From: a bacterium
GTDB taxonomy: Bacteria; Pseudomonadota; Alphaproteobacteria; Caulobacterales; Caulobacteraceae
Length of the DNA stretch: 64,000 nucleotides
Assembly (NCBI GenBank): GCA_030824495.1
Contig: JAVBXP010000046.1
Span: 1 to 64,000, forward strand
Direction: 5' to 3'
This document shows positions 8,096 through 17,651 of the stretch, piece after piece (position 1 is the stretch's first letter; each line of letters begins with the position of its first letter). The notes under the pieces were generated by a model. That model was not told where the DNA came from. It did no database searches and was given only the letters and a program-made list of their open reading frames with translations. The position numbers and the translations under genes are program-made.

Positions 8096-9483
8096 CGCAT
8101 ATGCGCCGTAACAGCCTGCTTGCTCTCCTTCTCACGGCCAGTGTCGCCGTGAGCGGCTGCTCGACGATCGGCAAGATGAACCCCTTCAACAAGGGTGACG
8201 ACGGTCCTCAGGAGATGGCCGCCGAGGGCGAACGCATCGCCATCGTGGCCGCCGACCAAACCCTGGAAGTGGCCGAGGCCCTGAAGGGCGCCGACTTCTT
8301 CCTGCCCACTCCTGAGACCAACGCCAGTTGGGCTCAGCCGGGCGGCACGCCCGATCAGGCGATCACCCATCCGGAAGCGGGCGGCTCGCTGAGCATCGCC
8401 TGGAAGCGCGGCTTCGGCGAGGGTTCCAACCGCGGATCCCATGTCACCGCGCCGCCAGTGGCGGCCGACGGCAAGATCTTCGTGATGGACGGCGGGGCCG
8501 CGGTCTCGGCGATCGACGGTCAAACCGGCTCGGTGCTCTGGAAGGCCGACCTGCGTCCCGGCTCGCGTCGCGACAAGGAAGCCTTCGGGGGCGGCTTAGC
8601 CTTCGCCGACGGCAAACTCTATGTGACATCAGGCTACCGCTTCGCCGCCCAGCTCGACGCTGGCACCGGCGCGGTGCTGTGGAAGACGACCACAGAACAA
8701 CCGCTGCATGCGGCGCCGACAGTGTCGGGCGGCCGTCTGTTTGTTGTTGCGATCGACAACACCCTGATGACCTTCGATACCGCCACCGGCGTCGCCGGTT
8801 GGAACTATCAGGCGCTGTCCGAACCGGCCCGCATCCTTGCGGCGTCGAGCCCCGCGGTGCAGGGCGACACGGTCGTGGCGTCGTTCGGTTCGGGTGAACT
8901 GGTCGCGCTGCGTGCGGCCAATGGCAACGACCTGTGGAACGAGGCGCTGAGCCGCGCCAACCGCAACAACGCCTTGTCAGAAATCCGCGATATCGCCGGT
9001 CGTCCGGTCATCTACCAAGGCGACGTGTTCGCGGTGAGCCACTCGGGGGTCTTCGCGGCCACCGACCTGCGCACCGGCCAGGCGCGTTGGAGCCTGCCGG
9101 TCACCGGCATCACCACCCCATGGCCCGCGGGCGACGTCGTGTACGTCGTCTCCAAGGCCGGCGAAGTGATCTGCGTCGCTCGTGAAAGCGGCCAGATCTA
9201 CTGGATCCGCGACCTGGGCGAGGGCCGTGAAAAGCGCGCCGGCGGCTTCATGGGCGTCGGCAAAAAGAACTTCACCACCCGGCCGATCTGGTCGAGCCCG
9301 TTGCTGGCGTCCAACCGTGTCATCGTGGCCGGTCAGACCGGCGAACTGGTGGCGATGAATGCGCGGACCGGCGAAGTCGAGAAGACCGTGAACCTCGGAG
9401 GTCCGACTTTGATCGGGCCGATCGCGGCCAACGGAACCATCTATGTCGTGACGGATGAGGCTCAACTCATCGCGCTGCGCTAA
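8092..9483 (+). CDS. bamB: Outer membrane assembly lipoprotein BamB
   Basis: A PQQ-type beta-propeller lipoprotein of the BAM complex, which folds beta-barrel proteins into the outer membrane. The N-terminal signal MRRNSLLALLLTASVAVSGC ends in a lipobox (VSGC). Propeller repeats recur from about residue 95 (VFVMDGGAAVSAIDGQTGSVLWK, then LDAGTGAVLWKT, DLRTGQARWSLP and ARESGQIYWIRDLG). Length 463 is slightly above the E. coli protein. ATG 8092 overlaps the yfgM-like stop; ATG 8101 starts closer to the signal peptide and may be the true start. der follows 20 bases downstream. Confidence 0.9.
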   Translation: MTHMRRNSLLALLLTASVAVSGCSTIGKMNPFNKGDDGPQEMAAEGERIAIVAADQTLEVAEALKGADFFLPTPETNASWAQPGGTPDQAITHPEAGGSLSIAWKRGFGEGSNRGSHVTAPPVAADGKIFVMDGGAAVSAIDGQTGSVLWKADLRPGSRRDKEAFGGGLAFADGKLYVTSGYRFAAQLDAGTGAVLWKTTTEQPLHAAPTVSGGRLFVVAIDNTLMTFDTATGVAGWNYQALSEPARILAASSPAVQGDTVVASFGSGELVALRAANGNDLWNEALSRANRNNALSEIRDIAGRPVIYQGDVFAVSHSGVFAATDLRTGQARWSLPVTGITTPWPAGDVVYVVSKAGEVICVARESGQIYWIRDLGEGREKRAGGFMGVGKKNFTTRPIWSSPLLASNRVIVAGQTGELVAMNARTGEVEKTVNLGGPTLIGPIAANGTIYVVTDEAQLIALR

Positions 9484-9503
9484 ACTAGACAGAGCGTGAC
9501 GCC

Positions 9504-11156
9504 ATGCCCATGCGGCTTGCAATTGTAGGGCGTCCAAACGTCGGTAAGTCGACGCTGTTCAACCGACTGGCCGGGCGCAAGCTCGCGATCGTCGATGACC
9601 AGCCCGGCGTTACCCGCGACCGGCGCTTCGGCACCGGTCGAATCGGCGACCTGGACCTTGAACTGATCGACACCGCCGGCTTCGAGGACGTCACCGACGA
9701 CAGCCTCGAATCCCGCATGCGTCAGCAGACGATCCTGGCCATCGAAGAGGCCGACGTCGCCTTGTTCGTGGTGGACGCCCGTGATGGCGTGACGCCGATG
9801 GACGAGGTGTTCGCCGAGATCCTGCGCCGCCACGACAAGCCGGTGATCCTTGCGGCCAACAAGGCCGAGAGCAAGGCCAGCAATGACGGCGTGAACGAGG
9901 CCTTCGGCCTTGGCCTCGGCGAGCCGATCGCCATCTCCGCCGAGCATGGCGAGGGCATGGCCGATCTCTATCAGGCGCTGCTGGCGGTCTGGCCCGAGAT
10001 CGATGAGGAAGAAGACGAGGAGGGCGAGAAGCCCATCCGCATCGCGATTGTCGGCCGCCCGAACGCCGGCAAGTCGACCCTCGTCAACAAGCTGATCGGC
10101 GAGGACCGCCTGCTGACCGGCCCCGAGGCCGGCATCACGCGCGACGCCATTCCGGTCGACTGGACCTGGGACGACCGCGCCGTGCGGTTGGTCGACACCG
10201 CCGGCCTGCGCCGGAAGGCCAAGGTTCAGGAGAAGCTCGAGAAGCTTTCGACGGGCGATACGATCCGGGCGATCACCTTCGCCGAGATTGTGATCCTGGT
10301 GATGGACGCTACGCACCCGTTCGAAATCCAGGACCTGCAGATCGCCGATCTGGTCGAGCGCGAAGGCCGTGGCCTGGTGTTCTGCCTGGCCAAGTGGGAC
10401 CTGATCGAGGATCAGGGCGCGACCCTGAAGGAGATCACCGAGGAGGCCGGCCGCCTGCTGCCGCAGCTTCGCGGATCGCCGGTTATTGCGCTCTCGGCCG
10501 AGACCGGGCGACACCTCGACCGGCTGATGCCGGCGGTGTTCAAGGTTCACAACGACTGGTCCACCAAGGTTAAGACCCGCGACCTCAACGACTGGCTGAA
10601 GATGGCGCTGGAGCGCCACCCGCCGCCCGCCGTCAGTGGCCGTCGGGTCAAGCCGAAGTACATGGCCCAGACCAAGGCGCGCCCGCCGACCTTCGTGATG
10701 TTCGCCAGCCGCGCCGACCAACTGCCGGACCACTATCGCCGCTATCTGATCAACTCGTTGCGCGAGAGCTTCGAGATGCCAGGCGTGCCGATGCGTCTGA
10801 CCGTGAAGTCGACCAAGAACCCCTATGCCGAGGGCGAGGAAAAGGGCGGACCCGCACCGCGTTCGCGCGTTCCGAACTTCGCGCCCAAGCTTGGCAAGAA
10901 GGTCGCTGAACCCAAGGGCGTCGCACGTGCGCGCCTAGGCATGGCGCCGCTCGCCGAACCGGTCGTCGAGGCCGCTGAGAAGGTCAAGGCTAAGCCGAAG
11001 CCCAAGGTGAAGCCGCGGAGCAAGCTGCTCTCGCCTGGCAAGCTGAAGGTGGGCGCGGGCCCCACGCCGAAGGGCCGCGCGCAGAAGCTGGCCCGCCCCG
11101 GCGTTAAGCCGAAGCGAGCTTCCCGGCCGCTTTCCAATCGGAAAAACGGACGTTGA
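9504..11156 (+). CDS. der: Ribosome biogenesis GTPase Der (EngA), with long basic tail
   Basis: Der is a double GTPase needed for 50S subunit assembly. The first G domain starts with GRPNVGKST at residues 9-17, the second with GRPNAGKST near residue 183, each with its own DTAG and NKxD/KWD-type motif. The KH-like domain follows to about residue 440. The last 105 residues are a Lys/Pro/Arg-rich extension ([13 protein letters not shown] and similar) beyond the usual end of the family. Its final 53 bases overlap the 3' end of the convergent SDR gene. Confidence 0.95.
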   Translation: MPMRLAIVGRPNVGKSTLFNRLAGRKLAIVDDQPGVTRDRRFGTGRIGDLDLELIDTAGFEDVTDDSLESRMRQQTILAIEEADVALFVVDARDGVTPMDEVFAEILRRHDKPVILAANKAESKASNDGVNEAFGLGLGEPIAISAEHGEGMADLYQALLAVWPEIDEEEDEEGEKPIRIAIVGRPNAGKSTLVNKLIGEDRLLTGPEAGITRDAIPVDWTWDDRAVRLVDTAGLRRKAKVQEKLEKLSTGDTIRAITFAEIVILVMDATHPFEIQDLQIADLVEREGRGLVFCLAKWDLIEDQGATLKEITEEAGRLLPQLRGSPVIALSAETGRHLDRLMPAVFKVHNDWSTKVKTRDLNDWLKMALERHPPPAVSGRRVKPKYMAQTKARPPTFVMFASRADQLPDHYRRYLINSLRESFEMPGVPMRLTVKSTKNPYAEGEEKGGPAPRSRVPNFAPKLGKKVAEPKGVARARLGMAPLAEPVVEAAEKVKAKPKPKVKPRSKLLSPGKLKVGAGPTPKGRAQKLARPGVKPKRASRPLSNRKNGR

Positions 11157-11853
11157 CCTTGGGCAGGCCCAGGTCCGCCTGAGCCAGCTCGACGATCAGC
11201 GGCCCGATTTCCGAAGGGTCGGTCTGGGTCTCAGGATCCTCGCCCGGCATGGCCTCGGCGCGCATCTTCGTCCGCATCGTGCCAGGATCGAGCAGGGTCG
11301 CGCGGATGTTGGTGTTCTCAAGCTCGTCGGCCCAGGTGCGGACCAGGTGCTCCAGCGCGGCCTTTGACGCGCCATAGGGACCCCAGAACGCCTTCGGGCG
11401 TTCGACGCGGCCAGTCGTGAAGAAGATGCCGCGGCCAGCGGAGGACTCACGCAGCAGGCGCTCGGTCGAGCGGATCAGCCGGTAGCTCGCCGTGACATTG
11501 GTGGCGAACACCTTGTCCCACATGCTCGGATCGATATGCGAAACCGGCGTCAGGCCGCCGAGAATGGCGGCGGCGTGGACCAGGATGTCCAGTCGCTGGA
11601 ACCGCTGGTGGATCGCCAAGCCAAGCGCGTCGATGTCGTCGCCCTTGTTCAGGTCGAGCGGAACCAAGGTCGCCGCCTTGCCGGTGGCGGTCTTGATCTC
11701 GTCGTCCAGTTCCTCGAGAGCGCCTTGGCTGCGGCCGACCGCGACGACGTGCGCGCCGGCATTGGCCAGCGCCAGAGCGCTGGCGCGGCCAATGCCGCGG
11801 GTGGCGCCGGTGACCAGGGCGATGCGGCCGTCGAGGGGAAGGGTCTCAGTCAT
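11104..11853 (-). CDS. SDR family oxidoreductase
   Basis: A 249-residue Rossmann-fold dehydrogenase. The N-terminal GATRGIGRA binds NAD(P), AAAILGG fills the NAG position, and YGASK is the catalytic pair. The residue 13 before the tyrosine is threonine ([17 protein letters not shown]) where serine is usual. The layout recalls YciK-type SDRs. Substrate unknown. The start overlaps the stop of the SBF transporter by eight bases, so it belongs to the radA-cvpA-purF-SBF run. Its 3' end lies antisense to the der tail for 53 bases. Confidence 0.87.
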   Translation of the reverse strand: MTETLPLDGRIALVTGATRGIGRASALALANAGAHVVAVGRSQGALEELDDEIKTATGKAATLVPLDLNKGDDIDALGLAIHQRFQRLDILVHAAAILGGLTPVSHIDPSMWDKVFATNVTASYRLIRSTERLLRESSAGRGIFFTTGRVERPKAFWGPYGASKAALEHLVRTWADELENTNIRATLLDPGTMRTKMRAEAMPGEDPETQTDPSEIGPLIVELAQADLGLPKVNVRFSDWKAAGKLASA

Positions 11854-12844
11854 GACTTTGCTCTTGAAGCGGGCGTTTAGCGTAGCGCTGCGCCAGGGCG
11901 GCGCAGACCATGAGTTGGAACTGGTGATAGAGCATCACCGGCAGAAGCACGAACCCAACTGTCGCAGCAGGGAACAGCACGCCGGCCATCGGCACGCCGG
12001 CCGCCAGGCTCTTGTTGCAGCCGGCGAAAGCGATGGCGATTTCGTCTTCCGTCGAGAAGCCGCGCGTTCGCGCCACCCAGATCATGAAGCCGAGCGACAG
12101 GGCCAGCAGCGCCAGGCAGATCATCACGATGCGCGCCAGGTCCCAGGCCGAAACCTGGCTCCAGATGCCGGCGACGACGGCGCCGGAAAAGGCGTTGTAG
12201 ACGACCAGCAGGATCGAGCCGCGATCCGTCAGGCTGAGCGGCTTGGCGTATTTCTGGATCCATTCGAGGATCCAGCGGCGCAGGACCTGGCCGGCGATGA
12301 ATGGGACCAGCAGTTGCAGCAAGATCGCCTCAAGCGACGACAACGATAGCGAACCGCCCTCCGCCCCCAGCAGCAGCCCGACCAGCAGCGGCGTGAGGAA
12401 CATGCCGAGCAGATTGGAGACCGAGGCCCCGCAGACGGCGGCCGGGACGCTGCCGCGCCCGATCGCCGTGAAGCTGATCGCCGACTGGATCGTGGAGGGC
12501 AGGCAGGCGAGGTAGACCAAGCCAGGCGCCAGCGCAGCCGGGACGATCCAGCCTGGAAGCGAGGCGGTCCCCAGGCCGACGATCGGCCAGAGTACAAAGG
12601 TGGTGGCGAGCACCAGGCCATGCAGGCGCCAGTGCAGCAGGCCCTTGAGGACGGCGTCAGGGCTGAGCTTGGCGCCATGCAGGAAGAAGACCAGCGCGAT
12701 GCTGATCTTCGTCAGGTTGGAGACCAGATGCGCGGCATCTCCACGCGCCGGCAGGACGGAGGCGAGCACCACCATCCCCACGATCGCGGCGATGTACCAA
12801 TCGAGGCCTAGCTTCTTGAGCCAGGCCGCCGGCCTTGAACTCAC
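11846..12844 (-). CDS. Bile acid:sodium symporter (SBF/YfeH-like) family transporter
   Basis: A 332-residue membrane protein with about ten hydrophobic segments. Typical stretches are ISIALVFFLHGAKLS, GLVYLACLPSTIQSAISFT and AFAGCNKSLAAGVPMAGVLF; the polar CNKSLA and STIQSA segments are the crossed, substrate-binding regions of SBF-like carriers. It probably transports an organic anion or metabolite across the inner membrane; no substrate can be inferred. The GTG start overlaps the purF stop (GTGA), suggesting re-initiation after purF, and the SDR gene follows with an eight-base overlap. Confidence 0.85.
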   Translation of the reverse strand: MSSRPAAWLKKLGLDWYIAAIVGMVVLASVLPARGDAAHLVSNLTKISIALVFFLHGAKLSPDAVLKGLLHWRLHGLVLATTFVLWPIVGLGTASLPGWIVPAALAPGLVYLACLPSTIQSAISFTAIGRGSVPAAVCGASVSNLLGMFLTPLLVGLLLGAEGGSLSLSSLEAILLQLLVPFIAGQVLRRWILEWIQKYAKPLSLTDRGSILLVVYNAFSGAVVAGIWSQVSAWDLARIVMICLALLALSLGFMIWVARTRGFSTEDEIAIAFAGCNKSLAAGVPMAGVLFPAATVGFVLLPVMLYHQFQLMVCAALAQRYAKRPLQEQSHD

Positions 12845-14334
12845 GCGTCGACCAGGAACGACAGTTGGCGGTCGGCGCCGTCGTTGCGGCCCTCGGCGAT
12901 CTCACGGTCCAGCAGGCGGGTCGGATAGTCGCCGGTGAAGTAGTGATCGGTGAACTGCGGATTGACCGGGTCGCGGGCCTCGGACTGCATGGCCGCATAG
13001 AGTCCATCGACCGAGAGGTAGCCCATCGAGTCGACGTCGAGGATCTTGGCGATTTCCTCGACCGACTTGTTGGCCGCCAGCAGGTGCTCGCGGTCAGGCA
13101 TGTCGATGCCGTAATAGTCTGGCCACATGATCGGCGGAGAGGCCGAACGCAGGTGAACCTCGGCGGCGCCGGCTTCGCGCACCATGCGGACGACGCGAAC
13201 CGAGTTGGTGCCGCGAACGATCGAGTCGTCGATCAGCATTACGCGCTTGCCGGCCAGAACGTTGCGGTTCGGCGAGAGCTTCATGCGCACACCCAGTTCG
13301 CGGGCGCCCTGGGTCGGCTGGATGAAGGTCCGGCCGACATAGTGGTTGCGGATGATGCCCATTTCGAAGGGCACGCCGGTTTCTTGCGAGTAGCCCAGCG
13401 CGGCCGGAACGCCGGAGTCCGGCACCGGGACGACCACGTCGACCGGTACATGGCTTTCCTGCGCCAGGCGGCGGCCCATGCGCTTGCGCACGTCGTAGAC
13501 CGAGCGGCCGTTCACCACCGAGTCCGGGCGGGCGAAATAGACGTATTCGAAGATGCAGGGGCGGGCGCGGGCGGCCGGGAAGGGCTTCAGGCTGCGGATG
13601 CCCTTATGGTCGATCACGACCATCTCGCCGTGCTCGATGTCGCGGACGAACTTCGCGCCGATCATGTCGAGCGCGCAGGTCTCCGAGGCCAGGACCGCCT
13701 TACCGTCGAGATCGCCGAGCACCAACGGACGGATGCCCAGCGGGTCGCGGACGCCGATCAGCTTCTTGTTCGTGAGGGCCACCAGGGCGTAGCCGCCCTC
13801 GATCTTGGACAGGGCGTCGATGAAGCGATCGACGAACTTGGCCTTCCGCGAGCGCGCCAACAGGTGAAGGATCACTTCGGAGTCTGACGTCGACTGGAAG
13901 ATCGCGCCCTCGGCGACCAATTGCTCGCGCAGGGTGAGGAAGTTGGTGAGGTTGCCGTTGTGGGCTAGGGCCACGCCCCCGGCTTCCAGATCGGCGAACA
14001 TCGGCTGAACGTTGCGGATGAAACTGCCGCCGGCGGTCGAGTAGCGCGTGTGACCGATGGCCGAATGGCCGGGCAGGCGGTCCACAAGATCGGAGCCGGC
14101 GAAGGCGTCGCCAACGTGGCCCATGTGGCGTTCGGTGTGGAAGCGCTGGCCGTCGAAGACCGCGATGCCGCAGGCCTCTTGGCCGCGATGCTGTAGCGCG
14201 TGCAGGCCGAGCGCCGTAATGGCTGCGGCCGCCGCCGTGTCGTGAACGCCGAACACGCCGCACTCAAGGCGGGGAGTGTCGTCGTCAGGATCCCGGAAGG
14301 TCGGCTCGCGCCATCGATCTTGATCCTGAGTCAT
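12841..14334 (-). CDS. purF: Amidophosphoribosyltransferase
   Basis: PurF makes 5-phosphoribosylamine from PRPP and glutamine, the first step of purine synthesis. The 497-residue protein has a 24-residue propeptide, after which Cys25 (ECGVFGVHD) becomes the N-terminal nucleophile of the glutaminase domain. HRGQEACGI and NGNLTN are glutaminase motifs. The PRPP loop VMLIDDSIVRGTNS lies near residue 370. The four-cysteine set around the C-terminal half (CIFEYVYFARPDS and others) fits the iron-sulfur type or its relics. It starts inside the cvpA stop (ATGA). Confidence 0.96.
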   Translation of the reverse strand: MTQDQDRWREPTFRDPDDDTPRLECGVFGVHDTAAAAAITALGLHALQHRGQEACGIAVFDGQRFHTERHMGHVGDAFAGSDLVDRLPGHSAIGHTRYSTAGGSFIRNVQPMFADLEAGGVALAHNGNLTNFLTLREQLVAEGAIFQSTSDSEVILHLLARSRKAKFVDRFIDALSKIEGGYALVALTNKKLIGVRDPLGIRPLVLGDLDGKAVLASETCALDMIGAKFVRDIEHGEMVVIDHKGIRSLKPFPAARARPCIFEYVYFARPDSVVNGRSVYDVRKRMGRRLAQESHVPVDVVVPVPDSGVPAALGYSQETGVPFEMGIIRNHYVGRTFIQPTQGARELGVRMKLSPNRNVLAGKRVMLIDDSIVRGTNSVRVVRMVREAGAAEVHLRSASPPIMWPDYYGIDMPDREHLLAANKSVEEIAKILDVDSMGYLSVDGLYAAMQSEARDPVNPQFTDHYFTGDYPTRLLDREIAEGRNDGADRQLSFLVDA

Positions 14335-14966
14335 CGGGATTTCTCCACCAGATCGTCTAGCCCGCGTCGTTCGCGGGGGTCATAGCCTTGGGCGTCACGA
14401 GAGTCACGTTGATCGGTCGCCGAACCTTCACGCACCGCATCCTCAAGGGCCGGTGCGAACTTGTCGGCCATGTCTAAGCCCTTGGGCGCGAAGGCTTTTA
14501 GGATTTCGCCTGACGCCTTGGTCAGTGGGTAAAACGCCGCACCTGTCATCCATTTCGGAACCCGGTCCGGCGGCGTCGCGGCATTGAAGGCCAAATGCAA
14601 TGCTCCGAGCACCACTAGCGCGCGTAGAAGTCCGAATCCCAATCCGACCGTGCGGTCCAGGATGCCGAGGACTTGGGTGCTCTGTATGCCCCGGGCAAGG
14701 CCGCCGCCGGTGATCCGAAGTGCGGCATAAACGACCACGAAGACGATCACTCCGGCCAAGACCGTGCCGCCCCAGTCGGGGTCGACCAGGTCGCGGCCGA
14801 TGGGGCCGGTCCAACGCAGGCCATAGATGGCGATGACTGCGGCCAGGACGAACGATAGAGCGCGCACCATCTCGCGCGTAGCGCCGCTGACAAAGCCGAA
14901 CACGGCTGAGATCAGGAGGATCGCCAGGACGACGATATCGAACCAGGGCAAGCCGTTCATTCCCAT
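14331..14966 (-). CDS. cvpA: CvpA family membrane protein
   Basis: A 211-residue inner-membrane protein with four hydrophobic segments in the first 150 residues (FDIVVLAILLISAVFGFVSG and following) and a charged C-terminal tail. CvpA is linked to colicin V production and envelope stress in other species, and its gene sits beside purF in most proteobacteria, as here. The start at 14966 overlaps the radA stop; ATG 14960 is an alternative. Its stop overlaps the purF start by four bases. Confidence 0.9.
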   Translation of the reverse strand: MGMNGLPWFDIVVLAILLISAVFGFVSGATREMVRALSFVLAAVIAIYGLRWTGPIGRDLVDPDWGGTVLAGVIVFVVVYAALRITGGGLARGIQSTQVLGILDRTVGLGFGLLRALVVLGALHLAFNAATPPDRVPKWMTGAAFYPLTKASGEILKAFAPKGLDMADKFAPALEDAVREGSATDQRDSRDAQGYDPRERRGLDDLVEKSR

Positions 14967-16321
14967 CGGCTTTCACCAATACGCGCGATGGCGTCGGCCA
15001 GGCGCGTCACGCCATGTATCTTCATGGAGCCGCCCTCCAGGTCCTGGGGACCGAGGACGCGTTTGAAGCCGAGCTTGGCGGCTTCCTTCATACGGCTTTC
15101 CATGCGGCTGACCGGACGGATGTCCCCGGACAGACTGATTTCGCCGAACACCACGCAGTCCTGGGGCAAGGCCTCGTCCAGCGCTGAGGAAGCCAGGGCG
15201 GCGGCGGCGGCGAGGTCGGCGGCCGGCTCGCTTACGCGCAGGCCACCGGCGACATTCAGATAGACGTCGCGATTGCCCAGCGAGAGCCCGCAGCGGGACT
15301 CGAGCACCGCCAGCACCATGGCCAGCCGTCCGGAATCCCAGCCGACCACGGCGCGCCGGGGCGTGCCATAGGCCGAGGGCGCGACGAGAGCCTGGAATTC
15401 GACCAGCACCGGGCGCGAACCCTCGATGCCCGCGAACACCGCCGCGCCCGCCGCACGTTCGCCCGATGTGTCGAGGAACAGGGCCGAGGGGTTGGTCACC
15501 TCGCCCAGTCCGGCGTCACCCATCTCGAACACCCCGATCTCGTCGGTGGCGCCGAAGCGGTTCTTGGTCCCGCGCAAAATCCGGAACGGATAGCCCCGCT
15601 CGCCCTCGAACGAGAGGACGGCGTCGACCATGTGCTCGATCACCCTGGGACCGGCGATTGTGCCCTCCTTGGTGACGTGGCCGACCAGGATCACGGCGAC
15701 GCCGTGCTTCTTGGCCAAACGGACCAGTTCGCCGGTCGCTGCGCGCACCTGGGTCACCGAACCGGGCGCGGCCTCATGGGCGTCGCTCCACATGGTCTGG
15801 ATCGAGTCGATGACGACGAGGTCGAACTTCTCGCGCTTCAGGCTCTCGAGAATGTCGCGAAGCGAGGTTTCGGTCGCCAGGCGAACCGGCGCGTCGGCCA
15901 GCCCCATCCGTTGGGCGCGGCCCCGCACCTGCTCGATGGCTTCCTCGCCGGAGATGTAGGCGCAGCGCACGCCGCGGCGGGCCGCGCTGGCGGCGACCTG
16001 CAACAGCAAGGTCGATTTCCCGACGCCGGGGTCGCCGCCCAGCAGGATCGCCGAGCCGGGCACGACGCCGCCGCCGCAGACCCGGTCAAACTCGTCCACC
16101 CCCGTCGAGATGCGGGGCGGGGCAGGTGTCGATTCGTCCAGGCCTTGGAACGCCAGCCCGCGCCCCCGGGCGCTGCGGCTAGGCGCGAGGGCGCCGGGTG
16201 GTCGCGTCTGGAGTTCTTCCACGAGGGAGTTCCAGGCGTTGCAGGCGGGGCACTGGCCAGCCCACTTGGTCTGCGTGGCTCCGCAGGACTGGCAGACATA
16301 GACGGCGCCGTCGCGGGCCAT
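14957..16321 (-). CDS. radA: DNA repair protein RadA (branch migration ATPase)
   Basis: RadA/Sms helps branch migration of recombination intermediates. The 454-residue protein begins with a zinc finger (CQSCG, then CPAC, residues 9-25), then a RecA-like core with Walker A GGDPGVGKST near residue 95, the RadA signature KNRFG near 253, and a C-terminal Lon-like domain (DLAAAAALASSALDEALP). I chose ATG 16321 because it puts the zinc finger at the expected distance; an upstream in-frame ATG would add 34 residues with no family similarity. Confidence 0.95.
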   Translation of the reverse strand: MARDGAVYVCQSCGATQTKWAGQCPACNAWNSLVEELQTRPPGALAPSRSARGRGLAFQGLDESTPAPPRISTGVDEFDRVCGGGVVPGSAILLGGDPGVGKSTLLLQVAASAARRGVRCAYISGEEAIEQVRGRAQRMGLADAPVRLATETSLRDILESLKREKFDLVVIDSIQTMWSDAHEAAPGSVTQVRAATGELVRLAKKHGVAVILVGHVTKEGTIAGPRVIEHMVDAVLSFEGERGYPFRILRGTKNRFGATDEIGVFEMGDAGLGEVTNPSALFLDTSGERAAGAAVFAGIEGSRPVLVEFQALVAPSAYGTPRRAVVGWDSGRLAMVLAVLESRCGLSLGNRDVYLNVAGGLRVSEPAADLAAAAALASSALDEALPQDCVVFGEISLSGDIRPVSRMESRMKEAAKLGFKRVLGPQDLEGGSMKIHGVTRLADAIARIGESRWE

Positions 16322-16463
16322 GCGAACTCTCTGATTCGGGTAAAGCAGCAGTCTAGCGGGCTGCGCGGGCCAAGTCCGTCGCGGTGAAGTTGTTGCTCGT
16401 CGCAGCGCATGGGATAGATTCACATGACGCGGTTACGAAGCCGACTTTCAAGGGCGGGACAAT

Positions 16464-17651
16464 ATGAGCGCAGTAGAACCGGGATCGGCCACGTCGGGCC
16501 TCGTCGAACGGGTGAAATCCATCCTTCTAAAGCCGGCGCCCACTTGGGACGTCATTGACGTCGAGCCGGCGACGACGTCGGGATTGTTCAAGAACTACGC
16601 CATGATACTGGCGGCCATTCCCGCGATTTGCGGCCTGATCGGGGGCGCGGTCATCGGGATTGCTGGTTTCCGGACGCCGCTTCTCGGCGGGATCATCGGC
16701 GCCATCGTCGGCTACGTCCTGTCGCTGGTCATGGTCTATGTGCTGGCCTTGATCATCGATGCGCTCGCGCCGAGCTTCGATGGCCAGCGCGATAAGATCC
16801 AGGCGCTCAAGGTCGCGGTCTATTCCAGCACGGCAGGCTGGGTGGCGGGGATTTTCTCGCTGATCCCGATGCTGGGGATTTTGGCCGTCCTGGGGGCCCT
16901 CTATGGCCTCTATCTCCTCTATCTTGGGCTGCCGAAGCTGATGAAGGCGCCGCAGGAAAAGGCGCTGGGCTACACGGTGGTCACCGTGATCGTCGCCGTC
17001 ATACTTTCGATCGTGGTCGGCGCGGTCACCGCCGCTGTGGCGGGCCTTGGCATGATAGGCGGCGGGATTGGAGCCATGGGGGCGGCCAGCGCGCTCAACG
17101 GCGGTTCGGTCAAGGTGGGCGACCATTCGGTCGACCTCGCCAAGCTCGAGGCGGCGTCCAAGCAGGTGCAAGCCGCCGCCGAGCAGATCGAGAACGGCGA
17201 GGGGCCAGCTCCCACCAATCCCGATGTCTTGAAAACCTATCTGCCTGAGAACATCGCCGGCTATTCCCGGACTGAGCTCACAACCGGCTCAGGCGGCGTC
17301 GCCGGCATGAGCGGATCCCAGGCGGAGGGCGCCTACGCCAAGGGACCTGTCACCTTCCGCCTGACCATCGTGGACATGGGCGCGGCAGGCGCGCTGGCCG
17401 GCATGGCGGGCGCCTTCAACGTCCAGTCCTCCAGTGAGAGCGACGGCAAGTACGAGAAGATCGGCAAGGTTGATGGCCGTATGACCCAGGAGTCCTACGA
17501 CACGGCCTCAAAGCACGGCGAGTACAGCGTGCTGGTCGGCGACCGGTTCATGGTCGCGGCCAAGGGCGATGGGGTCAGCATCGACGAACTCAAGGCCGCC
17601 GCGTCCGCGGTAGGCCTGGCGCGTCTCGAGGCCCTGGCCAAGGCCGGCTAG
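16464..17651 (+). CDS. YIP1 family membrane protein
   Basis: A 395-residue protein. Residues 12-205 form a Yip1-type domain with five membrane segments, opening with VKSILLKPAPTWDVI, a typical start for bacterial YIP1 proteins. The remaining 180 residues are soluble and Gly/Ala-rich, with no motif I recognise. Bacterial YIP1 proteins have no agreed role. A GGGCGGGA box precedes the start. It points away from radA, and its stop overlaps the alr stop by four bases. Confidence 0.8.
   Translation: MSAVEPGSATSGLVERVKSILLKPAPTWDVIDVEPATTSGLFKNYAMILAAIPAICGLIGGAVIGIAGFRTPLLGGIIGAIVGYVLSLVMVYVLALIIDALAPSFDGQRDKIQALKVAVYSSTAGWVAGIFSLIPMLGILAVLGALYGLYLLYLGLPKLMKAPQEKALGYTVVTVIVAVILSIVVGAVTAAVAGLGMIGGGIGAMGAASALNGGSVKVGDHSVDLAKLEAASKQVQAAAEQIENGEGPAPTNPDVLKTYLPENIAGYSRTELTTGSGGVAGMSGSQAEGAYAKGPVTFRLTIVDMGAAGALAGMAGAFNVQSSSESDGKYEKIGKVDGRMTQESYDTASKHGEYSVLVGDRFMVAAKGDGVSIDELKAAASAVGLARLEALAKAG

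Noticed and set aside
9480..10733. Long minus-strand open frame of 417 codons
   Set aside because: It is the complement of der, with high GC giving few stops. Der motifs are complete on the plus strand.
12835..13887. Long plus-strand open frame of 350 codons
   Set aside because: It is the shadow of purF and has no recognisable domain.
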